Of a DNA stretch of 64,000 bases, positions 44,390-56,206 are shown piece by piece (the first letter of the stretch is position 1; every line of letters begins with the position of its first letter). Position numbers and translations under genes: made by a program. This DNA is from Peromyscus leucopus (taxonomy: Eukaryota; Chordata; Mammalia; Rodentia; Cricetidae), in NCBI RefSeq assembly GCF_004664715.2, contig NC_051069.1:4252001-4316000 (forward strand), written 5' to 3'. The notes under the pieces are model-generated. The model made no database searches, was not told where the DNA came from, and saw only the letters and a program-made list of their open reading frames with translations.

Positions 44390-44680
44390 CTAAAGTCCCC
44401 ATGAAAACTTGGGCATATCTGCATGTGCCTGTAACCTCAGCATTTGGAGTAGAGATGGGAAGATGAGCTCACTGACAAGCCCCCACCCTAGCTTAAAACC
44501 TAGCCATCTTCCTGTTCAGTGAGAAACTCTATCTCAAGTCAATAATGGAGAGAGCAATGGTGAAAGACACCTGATACCCTCCTCAGGCCTCTGCACATCA
44601 GCACACACGTGCACATGCATAAGTATGAACCACATACATATACACCACATCCTCACCCAAAAATAAAATAAAATGGAGCA

Positions 44681-44895
44681 CTGAGTCAGATATTTTAACA
44701 ATTCAAACAAAATGCCTATGGGATTAATAACCACCACATAGTTGGTATTAACTTTGTCTTATGTGAATGATGCTTCTCAACCCTGTGATGGAGATTTCTT
44801 CATCCTCATGTTTATGTTGAATTTAGTTGACCCAAAGGTTCTTAGCCACTCAACTTATGTGACTCCAGCCCTTCACAACAGACCTGATGACTCCC
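44681..44895. other. Unassigned sequence
   Basis: No feature recognised. Confidence 0.3.
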
Positions 44896-45055
44896 AAACT
44901 TGAGTTTGCTCAAAAATACCTGGAGCTTTAGCTTAAAATATAAAATCTTGGGGTCTACTCTTAGTATTGTAGATTTGTTGATCTACAATGGGATCCAGAA
45001 ATTTTCTGAGGTGGCAGTGTGATCTGCATGTCTGTGGTCCTGCTGGCATACCATG
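44896..45055 (+). mobile_element. MER5A-like hAT element
   Basis: Diverged match in order: aaatacctggagctttagct, atcttggggtctactcttag, gatccagaaattttctgagg and ctgtggtcctgctggca. Confidence 0.6.
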
Positions 45056-45269
45056 AAGAGAGATAACTATTCCTCCCCTACCTTAGTTATCTGAGATCTA
45101 ATTACCTTCACTAATGAAGACCAGAGAAAGCAATGATGTAATCCCCCATAAACCCAAGAGGAGTCACTAGCCATTCTCTTCACTGCCCAGAATCATCTTT
45201 TAGGAATGCCTATATTCATACAGTAGAAATATTTTACAATAATCTGGCAGCCTAATTTCTGAAATTAAT
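45056..45269. other. Unassigned sequence
   Basis: No feature recognised. Confidence 0.3.
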
Positions 45270-45596
45270 GTGTGTGCAGGTATATGTACATGTTTATATA
45301 GATGTATGCACATGTGTCTGCTGGTGTCCATGTGTATATGTATGCATGTAGAAGCCAGAAGTCAACTTCAGATGCTATTTTAAGAGGGTCATCTGCTTTT
45401 TCTTTTGAGACATGGTTTTCTTGAGACCTAAGGCTCATTGATAAGGCTAGACATGCTGGTTAGTGAGCCCCAGGGTGTTTCCCTAGCAAAAAGCATGCAC
45501 CACCACACCTGGTTTTCTATATGGGCTCTGAGGATCAAACTCAGGTCCTCATCCTTCCAAGGCAAGCACGTTATGGCCTTATCTGCCCAGCAACTT
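45270..45596 (-). mobile_element. B4-type SINE
   Basis: Reverse B4: GT-rich tail, gaagccagaagtcaacttca, tggttagtgagccccagggt, gcaccaccacacctggtttt and atcaaactcaggtcctcatc. Confidence 0.85.
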
Positions 45597-47058
45597 AACT
45601 TTGAATTCATCAACTAAGTCTCATTTTAAATGTCTTTAGCCAAACATCTAGGATTAACAGTGACTTGAGGATGTTTGCAATTTTTTTAAGTTGTTGTAAC
45701 TATACACACAAAGAAATAAAATTCTGCCAAGGCTGGTTGGATACTAACCATCTAGTTCAACTTCACCGTCTTACTTGGCCATAACACACCATTTTGGATG
45801 AAACAAAATGTATTCCTCTTAACTTCCATTTCTTTGTTTTCATAATATGTAGCTCTTTAAAAGCTTTTTGATCATGGCCATAACACACTTTCAAAGGAAA
45901 CAAAGACAAACTAGCTTGACACACGTACCTGAATCACTGGGATGCTCATGGTCATTGGGTGACCTTCAGAAGTCAGAAAGGTCTTGACTTTAAGACCCCT
46001 CCATAGAACTTAGTGCAAGAGAACTCAGGTGTTCAAGTCAGCAGGAGTTGCGAGAAGGACACAAGGAATGTGTCCCAGCAAGCTTTGCCAAGCAACCACA
46101 GTTTGAAAGCAATGATCAGGCAAAGTTAAACTTCACCCTTCTCAGAAGCTATTCTGAGAACCTTCTGAGTTGATCTATGTCTGTGAGACTATACCAAAAC
46201 ATCAATGGTGAATAGACATATTCTATCTCCAAGAGCTGGCGCTGTCTCTGATGGAGGTGGGGCAAGGGAAGTAAGAGGTAAATCACAGGACTTATATAGT
46301 GACAGGCCAGCTACCCAGGGGTGGATCACTATGGAATTTATGATATGGAAAATTTAATTCTTTTTCGTGCTAGTGGTTTAGTTTTTAACTTGCTGTGTAC
46401 TCCAGACATCTCAACTATTGTCAAATATTTCAGAACACTTAACATCTATGAAAAGACTGTCAGACAAGAGTCAATGAGGACAAAACAAGGACGTTTATTA
46501 TTTTTTTCATACCACCTTTGAATTCCATGAGCTCCCAGGTCTTTTCAGAGAACAGTACTGTTTACAGTGGGGGCTCCACGGAGGGACTGGCCTAGACCTA
46601 AGGTTTTAGAACTGGCCTGCTCTGATTCCAATGTGTAGGTAGAATTTCTGACTTGAGGGGTCAGTCATTGGAGTGAACCCTGAAGCCTGAATCCTCTCTT
46701 AGATGCAGACATTGTTGATGTTCAGGCTCCATCTTCAAGATCATGAGGCTATGGAATGCTATATCAAATCCTGACTGTGTTCTCTCAAGGTGTGTGGGGG
46801 AAGGGCACCTGGGTGAAGTCAGCTTAGCTTCTCTCCACCACTTTGCCCTCAATGCTTACCTGTCTTATTCTGAAACCACTTAAAAAACTGGCCAGCTTCT
46901 CCCCTCCTCACCCCTGTTCCTTGGAGATCAGATGGTTGTTTTAATATTCATCTGCACAAACACACAGCAGTATAGTTCCTAGAACACGAGCTCACTGGAC
47001 TATACTTGAAGATGTCCTCGAGTCAGAGCCCCAACATAACAACTTGTCATATTCTATA
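45597..47058. other. Unassigned sequence, about 1.46 kb
   Basis: No repeat, exon or RNA gene recognised. Confidence 0.4.
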
Positions 47059-47238
47059 CAAGGTGTTGGCAAACTATACAGTGTGGGCCAGATCCAGCCC
47101 ACTTACTCATTTTATCAGTAAAATTTTATTGGAATGCAAGCATACCCATTCATTTATATATTGTCTAAAATTGCTTTCAGAGTCTCCCAAAGGCCAGAAA
47201 TACTATCTCTACAGAGAAAATTGACTAATTCTGATCTA
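47059..47238 (+). mobile_element. Ancient hAT-like DNA transposon fossil
   Basis: Sequence ggtgttggcaaactatacag, gtgggccagatccagcccac, gtaaaattttattggaatgc and acccattcatttatatattg follows a widespread mammalian non-autonomous element known for gttggcaaactacggcc. I am confident of the group but not of the family name. Confidence 0.75.
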
Positions 47239-47359
47239 GGCCTCCATCTACTTTTTCAGTCTGATTTTTCTGCCATTTCTAAATGTAAATTCACCATTCC
47301 ACTAAATCGGATAAGCTGCTCCTAAAACTTATCATTATGTTTTAAGATTTATTGCTCTA

Positions 47360-47631
47360 AGGGCTAGAGAGATGGCCTGTAAGCATGAGGATCTAAGTTT
47401 GAGCCCCAGCAACAATGTAAAAGGTGGGTGTAATGGTGCATGCCTACAACCCTATTACTGTGGAGGCAGAGACAAGAGGATCATGGGAATTGCTAGCAGC
47501 CAGTCTAACCAAATTAGCAAGTTCCAGGTTCAGAGAGAGAAGTTGCAAGTTCTAAAAACAATAATTTGGAGAGTGATTGAGGAAGATTTCTAGATACCGG
47601 ATGTCAATGTTAAGCTTCCATGAGCACATGT

Positions 47632-47684
<53 letters not shown>

Positions 47685-47710
47685 AGCATGAGAGAGAGAG
47701 AGAGAGAATT
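47360..47710 (+). mobile_element. B4-type SINE with (CA)n and (GA)n tail
   Basis: Head gggctagagagatggcctgt, aagcatgaggatctaagttt, aatggtgcatgcctacaacc, tail (CA)n at 47633-47681 and (GA)n at 47691-47706. Confidence 0.85.
47633..47706. repeat. (CA)n ... (GA)n compound microsatellite
   Basis: Two arrays separated by cgcaagcat. Confidence 0.96.
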
Positions 47711-47819
47711 AGTTGTTTTTAAGCATACACTGTTTTCTTCCTTGAACACCATATCATAATGCTAAAACTAGTCATTTGTCTTTCTTTCTTAAGATTAAAC
47801 AGACAGAAAGATCTCTGGG

Positions 47820-48075
47820 AACATCTCCCTTACTCCCACAAGCAGACTGGCCTCTCTCTGGTCTATATACACGTTCTGTGATAGCATTTATCATGTTATA
47901 GCTCATTCACCAAGGTCCCTCATTAGCCTGTAATCTCTTAGAGGCCAGTTGTCTCTACTCCAGATATCTCACAGAACATCAGACTTATCTAAGAATGTAC
48001 TATGTATCTGGTAGACAAATTAATGATATGCAGACAGGGCCTAGGAAATGACAACACTTTCCAAGGGTGTTCAAT
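47820..48075 (+). mobile_element. Probable L2 LINE 3' fragment
   Basis: The motif order gatagcatttatcatgttat, cattagcctgtaatctctta and gaggccagttgtctctact parallels the L2 end (atcacactgtattgtaattg ... ctgtaagctccttgagggca). Confidence 0.5.
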
Positions 48076-48364
48076 TACATCTTACTAGTTTAGTAAGCTT
48101 AGTCCTCTTACAGAAAAGTGTGTTTTACTCATGGGAAGTGTGTATGAGCTAGTATGTTGAACAATTTTCAATTTGCCTTTATCAATAAAACAAAGTGATC
48201 AAAATAAGGGTAAGCAGTCTGTGTTAGTATGTTAAAAACAGTATTCTCATGAATACGCTATTGAAAACATAAATTGATTAAAGAATCTCCCTGTTTAATT
48301 ATTCTTCCTCTTCTATTAATATTTAGTTTATTATTTTTACTTTTTAGTCTTTATTTTTATTACT
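48076..48364. other. Unassigned sequence
   Basis: No feature recognised. Confidence 0.3.
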
Positions 48365-48588
48365 TTTAACTGTGTATACGTGTGTACCTGAGTTTGGGTA
48401 TGTACTTGTGAGTGCAGGTACTCAAGAAGACCAGAAGAGGGTGTTGGATCCCTCAGAGATGGAATAATAAGTGGTTGTGAGCCATCTGACTTAGGTGCCT
48501 GGAACCAAATTCAGGTCTTCTGGAAGATCTGGAAGATAAGAGCATACTCTCAACCACTGACCCACCTCTCTAGCTCTCCAACCCCCCA
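48365..48588 (-). mobile_element. B3-type SINE
   Basis: Reverse B3: gaccagaagagggtgttgga, taagtggttgtgagccatct, accaaattcaggtcttctgg and tcaaccactgacccacctct. Confidence 0.9.
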
Positions 48589-48594
48589 TTTTTA

Positions 48595-48596
<2 letters not shown>

Positions 48597-48686
<90 letters not shown>
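48597..48686. repeat. (CT)n(GT)n compound microsatellite
   Basis: About 23 CT followed directly by about 22 GT units. Confidence 0.98.
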
Positions 48687-48688
<2 letters not shown>

Positions 48689-48839
48689 GTATACTGCACA
48701 GGCCAGAAGAGAGGATTGAATTCCCTGGAGCTACAGTTATAGGTCTGTGAGCCATCTGATATGGGTGCTGGAAACCAAACACAGGCCCTTTGCAAGATCA
48801 GTATGTGCTTTTAACCAATGAGCCATCTCTCCAGCCCCC
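48597..48839 (-). mobile_element. B3-type SINE with compound tail
   Basis: Reverse B3: aggccagaagagaggattga, gtctgtgagccatctgatat, gtgctggaaaccaaacacag and caatgagccatctctccagc. The tail is (CT)n at 48597-48642 and (GT)n at 48643-48686. It lies head-to-tail beside the previous B3. Confidence 0.93.
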
Positions 48840-49696
48840 ACTTCTTCCTTTCTGTCTTTAAAGAAGAAAGAAAAATTGCCAGGGCTGAGTTTTAATTAAG
48901 GCTGTTCACAAGCATCACTTTCCATCTTCTTGCTGAAGATCCAATATATCAAGTAAGGATTTATTGACTAGAACCTTAAATTCCACTTTGTAGCAGAGAA
49001 TATACATAAATTCCTCCTCAGTCTCTTTGTAAACCTTTCTATTGACAAATCAACACATTTAACTCTGAATCAATCTTAGGCCAAAGGCACCTGGGAGCAC
49101 CCACGCCTCAACATTACAGAGCCAGGTTGGAAAAGGCAGAAGCACGCAAGTGACACCACCCTGTTGATTTTTTTGTTCAAGGTCTATTTCCTGACAATTC
49201 CTAACCTTGAAACAAGCACATTACTGAAAGCTCAAAATAATTATTTTTATTTAATAGGCTGGAACAAACACTAAGACTCATCGTGTTCATTTCATATCAG
49301 AGACTGATTCATTCCTTTGATACCTCCTGCATATGGAAATGGTTCTTTGGCTATTTTTGAAAGACTCATTCTATCATTAATGAAACACTAAGGTATGTAA
49401 AAAAATAGAAGCAAAATATTAGAAGGTTCCATGGAAATGCATCTGCTGAAGTTTGGGTACAGCAACAATGGCCCCACTCAGTCCTATGGTCAGATCACAG
49501 CTTGCTACCCTGGCTTGGCTGGGTCAAACATGACTCCTAATTGCTTCTTTGGCTCATGTTGTCCCATAGCCTAGTTTTGAGGATGGTATGACTTTCATGA
49601 AGCTCCCATAATTAAAAATCAAGTTCACATCTTGGGGATTAGCTGGTTTAAACTCAGGAGATGTGACCTTGTACCAGATCTTAAGATCATTCCTCA
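48840..49696. other. Unassigned sequence
   Basis: About 850 bases without recognised features. Confidence 0.4.
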
Positions 49697-49935
49697 AAGG
49701 GGTTGGAGAAATGGCTCAGTGGTTAAGAGGATTTGCTGCTCTTGCAAAGAGCACAGGTTCAGTTCCCCAGACGCACATGACAGGGCCAACCATCTTGAAC
49801 TTCACATCTAGGGGATCTGACACCCCCTTCTGGCCCACACAGACATTGCATGAACAAGGTACACATACATATCTAGCACACAAAATGCTCATACTCATAG
49901 AGATGAAGTAAAAATAATAAAAATCTTAAAAATAA
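49697..49935 (+). mobile_element. B2/B3-type SINE
   Basis: Sequence gttggagaaatggctcagtg, gctgctcttgcaaagagcac, catctaggggatctgacacc and a tail with aaaaataataaaaatctt. Confidence 0.93.
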
Positions 49936-50818
49936 TGAAATAAAATCATCCCTGAACTTCTGAGTCACTCCTTGAAATAAGGGAAGGTTGAAAGTGCGCC
50001 AATCCAAAGATGGAATACTGGGTGAATGGATGGATAATGACCATCTTGGGAAGCTACAAGAAGCAGAGATCAGTTTTTAAAATGACCTCTGGCTGGAATG
50101 GCTTTGGTAAGCATGAACACAAAGAAGAAATCAAAGGGGGAAGGATCACACATTACCCTCTAGGACCCTGAAAAGAATGTTCTCAAAAGTGCATAAGTAA
50201 CATACAACCGTGGCCTCGCAGGGACTCCTCTGTCCCCTTCTGTACTGTATTGGAGAGTCAATGCTTCCTCAACATAGAGTGACCTGAAAAAACCATCTGT
50301 GCTTACTGATTGTGCTTTTTTCTAATTATTTTAGAATATTTCTACCTATACGGTATTTTTCCTGTTTCCTATGCGTGCTGCTTATGGCTATTCCATAGGG
50401 TATGTGTTTTTCTTAATGTATGAATGCCAGGCACTAGGGAAAAAACATGAAATTAGTTAAAAACACTCTGTGTGCTCAGAGAATCCAGCATGCTTAAAAT
50501 CCACAATTACACACAGGAAGGGAAAGACATTTCAAGCAGGTGGAAAAGCAAATGATACACCACAGGACCTGGCTTCTGCAACTCTGAGAACCACTGCTTC
50601 AGATTCTTAGGTATAATGCAAAATTTCAAAGTAGCAAGAAACGTATCACCATAGTCTTAAATAGAAATGTTTTCAAAACCGCGAACAGATAATTTACAAA
50701 AGAGAAAAACAAACAAACAACCTCCCCCGCTCCCCCAAACAAACCAACAGCTAAAAGCTAAAAGCACACAAGTTTCACTTCGCCATTGATGCCACAGGAA
50801 AATTCAAGTAAAGCTACT
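49936..50818. other. Unassigned sequence
   Basis: About 880 bases without recognised features, apart from AAAC-rich sequence at about 50705-50750. Confidence 0.4.
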
Positions 50819-51150
50819 ATTGGGCTGGAAGATGTCTCAGTGGGAAAAGCTCTTGCTCTGCAAGCGTGGAGGCCTGAGTTCCGATCCCCAGAAGCCACGT
50901 AAAGCTGGGTGCTCTTGCCGGTGTCTGTCATCCCAGCTCTCCTACAGCAAGACAGACGGGAGGCAGACGCAGGAGAGTTCCCACAAGTTCACAGGCCAGC
51001 GAGCCTCACACAGCCAGGAGGGAAAACAACGAGCCCCTGTTTTAAACATGGTGGAAAGGGGAACTGGAACTCAAGGTCATCCTCTAACCTCCACAGACAC
51101 AAACACGTACCCATCTGTGCCTGCACAGACACCCACACATGTCTACAAAG
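50819..51150 (+). mobile_element. B4-type SINE
   Basis: Sequence gggctggaagatgtctcagt, ctctgcaagcgtggaggcct, gagttccgatccccagaagc, caggccagcgagcctcacac, aaggtcatcctctaacctcc and a CA-rich tail. CpGs survive, so the copy is relatively young. Confidence 0.88.
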
Positions 51151-51512
51151 ATAACAGGGGAAGAGAGGAGAATATGGTGCTCATTTTCCACTGTGAGTCT
51201 CAGCCCCTGCTCTGTGTCACAGTCCCCTGGGAGCTCTTGGGTAACAAAGATGTCTAAGCTGCAGCTCTCGAGGAAGCTGATTCAGGAGATCAGAAATGGG
51301 AGCAAGAAGCTGGCTGACAATTTCAACAGGAACTCATGCTGAGAGCACCCCATGCCCTTCTCTCTCTGTGGTTTCTATGCCTGGAGCTCCTCTTAGTCTG
51401 GAACTTCCCAATCCTCAAGCTGTCTAATTTTGACGTGAGTGGTATACTTGACTTTGTCATGGCATCTTTAGAACTTGTTGTTGTTACCTTCACCTACAAG
51501 AGAGTTCTGGGG
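51151..51512. other. Unassigned sequence
   Basis: Short overlapping frames without recognisable protein features; no repeat seen. Confidence 0.35.
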
Positions 51513-51700
51513 TCTGGGGAGATGGTTCAGTGGGTAACAGCAAGTTCTGCTCTAGGGACCACAGTTTGGTTCCCAGCATTAGTGGTTAGCTCAGAACCAC
51601 TTGTAATTTCAGCTCCAGGGAATCTAATGCACTCTTCTGGCCTCCTCAGTAAACTACACCTATGTATGTGTGTGCACCCCCATGAGTGTGTGCACGCGTG

Positions 51701-51753
<53 letters not shown>

Positions 51754-51768
51754 AAAATCTTAAAAATA
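51513..51768 (+). mobile_element. B2/B3-type SINE with GC/CA tail
   Basis: Sequence ggtctggggagatggttcag, ccacttgtaatttcagctcc, cactcttctggcctcctcag, then gcacgcgtgcgcgcg and (CA)n at 51702-51751. Confidence 0.92.
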
Positions 51769-51832
51769 GAGATTTGGGCTTAGAAATGTACAATGAACTT
51801 GCTTTTTACTATTTTATGATTACTCCTATGTT

Positions 51833-51834
<2 letters not shown>

Positions 51835-51919
<85 letters not shown>
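51835..51919. repeat. (TC)n(TG)n compound microsatellite
   Basis: About 25 TC units followed directly by about 17 TG units. Confidence 0.98.
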
Positions 51920-51920
<1 letters not shown>

Positions 51921-52209
51921 CAGAGAGAGACAGAGACAGAGACAGAGAGGAGAGAGATGCACATTTATGTGTGGATACACTTGCCTATTCACACTCAGAA
52001 GACAGAAGTGGATGTAGGGTGTCCTGCTCTCCCTCTACCTTATCCCCTCGGGAAGGCTCTCTGCAACTGAGGCTGGATTGGTGATCAGTGTGTTCCAGGC
52101 GCATACGCTGTCACACCCAGCTTCTCACGTGGGTGCTAGGGATTTGAACTGGGATCCTCATGCTTGGACAGCCAGTGCTCTTACCCGCTGAGCCACCTCC
52201 TCTGCCCCT
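51835..52209 (-). mobile_element. B4-type SINE with compound tail
   Basis: The tail is (TC)n 51835-51885 and (TG)n 51886-51919, then agacagaagtggatgtaggg, gcatacgctgtcacacccag, ggatttgaactgggatcctc and a head ending acccgctgagccacctcctc. Confidence 0.88.
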
Positions 52210-53984
52210 GTTGGCACATTTTCTATGTTTTGTTTTCCTTGATGGCAGCCCACCCTTGTTTCCTAGAAGTCTTGGGTTCCTTCTTGAAGAAAACAGGGAA
52301 CAATGCATTGTAAAATTTGAATTTGACTTTCAGAAAAGCATCTTTAAGGCTAATCTCTTTCTTTAAGCCACCAGACAATTCATTCCTTCAATACGTAGCC
52401 CAAGACAATTCTTTTTTATCCACTAGGGCCCAGAGAGATCAAAAAGGTTAGGCATCCCTGTTTCATGTGTTCCTTTCTATGTTAAACATAGCTTTGCACG
52501 CACATACAGATTACTTTGCGTCTTCATGCTATGGTAGCTCAGCCTCCCTCCCTTTCTTCCTCCTTTTTTCTGTTGTTTACTCATCCTTAAAGACAGGAAA
52601 AGTGCCCCCAGAGTTAGTGTCTCAGCAACAGAAAAAGCAGGGGCACCCTTCAACCTCCTGCCATCCAGCTGGGTGCCAGCAGTCCCACTTCTTAGATCAT
52701 TTTGATAGGCAGCTCCCTCGCTCGGCTCCCCACTGACAGCCTTTCTAGATCGGCGTGTTTGGTTGAGCCTCAGTCTGAGCCTCAGTCTGGTCCGATATTT
52801 GCTTTCCTGACATGACATGAAGAATCAGTCACAGTTCGAAATAACACCCACCGTTCATAAATCTCTGTCTTTCCTCCTGTCTGTGAGATTTTCCAAGCTA
52901 TTGTGCATGGCCTAATGAGAGTTCTGAGATACAGTGGCTAAATGCATGTTTTTAAAAGTTACCGGGGTAGGGGGGGTTGGGGGGCATAGGGTGGAGCAGA
53001 CTGGGAATCTGGGCCTGGATGCCATTGTTTAATTGGGGTGAACCTTTCTATTTTCTTGGGCAAGGTGGTGCTCACTACACCAGAACATTGCACGTGAATA
53101 TAGATAGCCTTCTTCCCCGGACTGGTACTGCTGTGATTCAGAGCATGGGGAGCAGGTTGGAGATAGGTAATGCTACAATCAGTGATTCGGCTAATGTCAA
53201 TTTTCCGGCCATGGCAAAATTTAGTTGATAATTCTGTCACCAGTTTCTATCTTTATATGCATTTTAATATAGGACATTTCACTGGGACACCCGGAGCCAG
53301 CTTATTGGGCACATCTAATTCACCACTCTGATCATTCAGAAGTACAGAGTCCTAAGTACATTTTCAAACTCCTTCCACTCAGTTATCCATGGATCAGAGT
53401 GGAAAAGTCTGTAATGAATAAAGACAAAAAATGGGCTAATTGAAGGTGGTACAAGGGAATTAAAAACCCTAATTTTACATAAATGTAGGCGCTTTATTTC
53501 ATTGCACCCCCTGAAGGTAAGCATGATGTAATTGGGGAATAACTTCTGTTAACAAATGGCGAGAGCTGAGACACTTTAAACTGGGTTAGGAAGCAGGAAA
53601 GGCACTACAAAATGGATTGTGTAAACATAAGATTCTCGAATTAGTTGTGGAGCGTGGGACCCTCTCTTAACCTATTTATGTCTATGCCCTGTAAACACAG
53701 GTATAATGTACACATGGTGTAGCATACACTATAGACTCTTCAAGGATGTTTACCTCCAGGTACTGTCAACAAGGAGAAACTCAAGCCTCGCTGTGTCTCA
53801 TCCTCCAAGGCAGAAGTGGTCACTGTCCTGAGGAAAACCCAAGCACTTTGACAAAGATTGGGAAGAATGTCTGAAGTGACTGAGGTACAGTCAGTGTCAG
53901 CCAGGCACTGGCTCAGGGGACTAGAGGATCAGGTAGACCTGGGAAAAGAGGCCAAGATTAAAGACTACATAGTGATTTTTTTAA
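52210..53984. other. Longest near-repeat-free block
   Basis: No SINE, LTR, LINE or microsatellite recognised over 1.77 kb except a G-rich patch at about 52965-52986. The part from 53040 to 53600 keeps CpGs (cacgtg, ccccgg, ttccgg) and TAATT-type motifs. It looks like conserved non-coding DNA, but conservation cannot be tested here. Confidence 0.45.
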
Positions 53985-54128
53985 AAAGATGCCCTTGTGT
54001 GTACAGGGCCTGAGGAGGCCAGAAGAGGGTGTCAGATTCTCTGGAACTGGAGTTACAAGTGATTGTGAGCCCCCCGTGTGTGCTGGGAACAGAACTGGGG
54101 TTCTCTGCAAGAGCTGTCTCTCTAGTCC
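53985..54128 (-). mobile_element. B2/B3-type SINE
   Basis: Reverse: gaggccagaagagggtgtca, ctggaactggagttacaagt, gctgggaacagaactggggt and gcaagagctgtctctctagt. Confidence 0.9.
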
Positions 54129-54229
54129 CTCACATAGTGATTTTGGGAAACACAACAGATTCTCTTTCTCTGTGTGCTCTGTCTCTCACTTTCTCCTTCC
54201 TTTCCACACACACTCTGCCAGGAAGTTTG

Positions 54230-54458
54230 TTTATTTATTTATATTTGTTTCTTTTGAGACAGAGATTCATGTAGCTCAGACTAGCCTTGAACTCACTATA
54301 CAACCAAGGATCTTTTGATCCTCCTGCTCCCATTGTTCAAATGCTGGCATTAAAGGCATGTGACACCATATTTGGTTTACACAGTGCCAAGATGAGGTGG
54401 ATTCGGGGACTTTGTGCACCCGGGCAAGCGCTCTACCAACCCAGCCACAGCCCCAGGC
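54230..54458 (-). mobile_element. B4 SINE (B1 body + ID head)
   Basis: Reverse: TTTATTTA-rich tail, gagacagagattcatgtagc, ctagccttgaactcactata, ggcattaaaggcatgtgaca, then the ID-like gcaagcgctctaccaaccca. Confidence 0.88.
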
Positions 54459-55152
54459 CCTCAATATCTTTTCTTGTGATCAATTTCTTCCTCCATACCT
54501 TGTGCTCCACTAATGGACCTATGTTAAAGGACACCAGGTTGTTAGAGGCAGATCTAAACCATCCAAGGTGACTTGGGGAAGGACAGCCTTGGGTGCTGGG
54601 GACAAAGTTCCAAAGCGCCTGAACAGCAGTGCCACTTTGGTTATAGGAAATCTGATGCTCCATGACTGCATGGGGCGTGATAAGTGATCTCTCCGTTTCC
54701 TGTCTCTTGTACTTTCAAATATTGATATGGAATTGGCTGTGGAATTCCCCCTTTCCCATGCAGTGCTCTCCTGAGGTGGTGATTCTCAGCATTGACTTCA
54801 GCAGAAAAGGAGGAAGAAGAAATTCAATAAGGAAATACAAGAAACTAGGACACAGATAGAAAACACAGCCCTCTTCTAAATCACCCGGATGACTCTCCAA
54901 GGAGATCCTGAGGCAAAATTTCAGCAACAGAGCATTTTGTCCTAAAATTCAAGGCCAGTGTCTTTACCGAGCACATTGCAAGAGTCTAAAGAGTCCTGAG
55001 AAGTAGAGTGTGTGTCGCAGAATGCGGGCCATCTCCGCATTTTTTGTTTTCTCTTTGGTTTTGTCAGAGAAAGATATGTAAGCAGCATTGGTCAAAGGGG
55101 GGGCCAGGGGAAGGCACGCTAGACCTTGGCATTTGTTCTTCATAACAACAGG
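54459..55152. other. Unassigned sequence
   Basis: No feature recognised. Confidence 0.4.
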
Positions 55153-55440
55153 AGAGTTGGGGAGGCAGCTCAGTCAGGAAGGTGCTCGCTGTACAAGCAC
55201 AGGGACCTGAATTTGATTCCACCAGAGTCCATGTTATAAAAACATAAATAATAATAATAAAGACGTACAGGTATGGTAGTGTGTGCTTGGAATCCCAGAA
55301 CTGGAGAGGCAGAGGCAGGAGGATCCCAAGAGCACAACAGCCAGACTAGCCAAATTGGACAGATTTAGGTCAGTGAGGGACCCTGCCTCAATCAATCAAT
55401 CAATCAATCAATCAATTGAGGAATAAATAAACAAAATAAA
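55153..55440 (+). mobile_element. B4-type SINE with (AATC)n
   Basis: Sequence gttggggaggcagctcagtc, ggacctgaatttgattccac, ggaatcccagaactggagag, gtcagtgagggaccctgcct, then (AATC)7 at about 55389-55417. An AATA-rich patch at 55241-55262 interrupts the body. Confidence 0.87.
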
Positions 55441-55859
55441 AAAGTGAAGGTGCTGGGAGATGGCTCTGTGTGTAGGAGTTTGTCCCAGGAAAAGAGCTTG
55501 ATATAATGCTGGGAGGAGCTTCCCTGCAAGGCCAGTGAACAATGGGATGCTCTGCCTCAGGCACTAGTAATAATTTTAGTCACTGAAGGGATTCAAATAT
55601 AATTGTACAATGATAGAGCAGAGAGAGTTCTGTATCTAAGCAATGAGACAGCACCAAAAGTTGCCAGAACCACAGTGTTTTGCATCGTTTGTGGTTTATC
55701 AGCCACTAACGTTACAGTTCTGTTATGCTTTGGCCATGACTCCCTTCCTCATCCTCTGTGTCTTCCAAGAGGCCCAGGGAGATGGAAGCAGCCCTTGGAT
55801 TGCAAATACACATGTTTCATGTCCAAGCAAAAAGAGGGCATAGCAAAATTAAGAGAGAG
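55441..55859. other. Unassigned sequence
   Basis: A further SINE-head-like ctgggagatggctctgtgtg lies at about 55453-55472 but soon loses similarity. The 185-codon frame starting at 55603 runs from here into the reverse B4 that follows and is not a credible gene. Confidence 0.4.
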
Positions 55860-56206
55860 AGAGAGAATGTACATGGGCATCTGTGTGTATAGGTCTATGT
55901 GTTCATATAGGTGCACATGCATGTGTGAGGACACACACTTAAAGGGCAGAGGTCAACATCAATGCCATTCTTCAGGTGATGGCCACCTTTTTTTTGTTTT
56001 GTTTTGTTTTTGTTTTTTTGAGACAGTCTCCCACTTGGCCTGGAACTTTCCATTTAAGCTAAGCTCTCTGTCTCTTAGCTCTCCAGTGCCAAAACTGTGT
56101 GTGCACAACCATATCCAGATTCTTTCTGGGGTTGTGGTGACCAAACTCTTGTCCTTATGACTAGAAGGCAAGTGCTTTATCACCTGAGCTATGTTCCCTG
56201 CTCTAG
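55860..56206 (-). mobile_element. B4-type SINE
   Basis: Reverse: agggcagaggtcaacatcaa, a GTTTT-rich stretch, tttgagacagtctcccactt, tgtgtgcacaaccatatcca and tttatcacctgagctatgtt. Confidence 0.85.

Larger units (their letters stand above)
43755..44680 (+). mobile_element. B4-type SINE split by a solo LTR
   Basis: The left part (to 43835) reads gagtgcttgctaagtaagca and ccctgagtttgaactcctaa. The right part from 44390 has gcatgtgcctgtaacctcag, agtgagaaactctatctcaa and a CA-rich tail ending aaataaaataaaatgg. Confidence 0.8.

Noticed and set aside
55603..56160. 185-codon open frame
   Set aside because: Its second half lies in a reverse B4 SINE and passes through GA- and TTTTG-rich sequence; the first half resembles no protein family.
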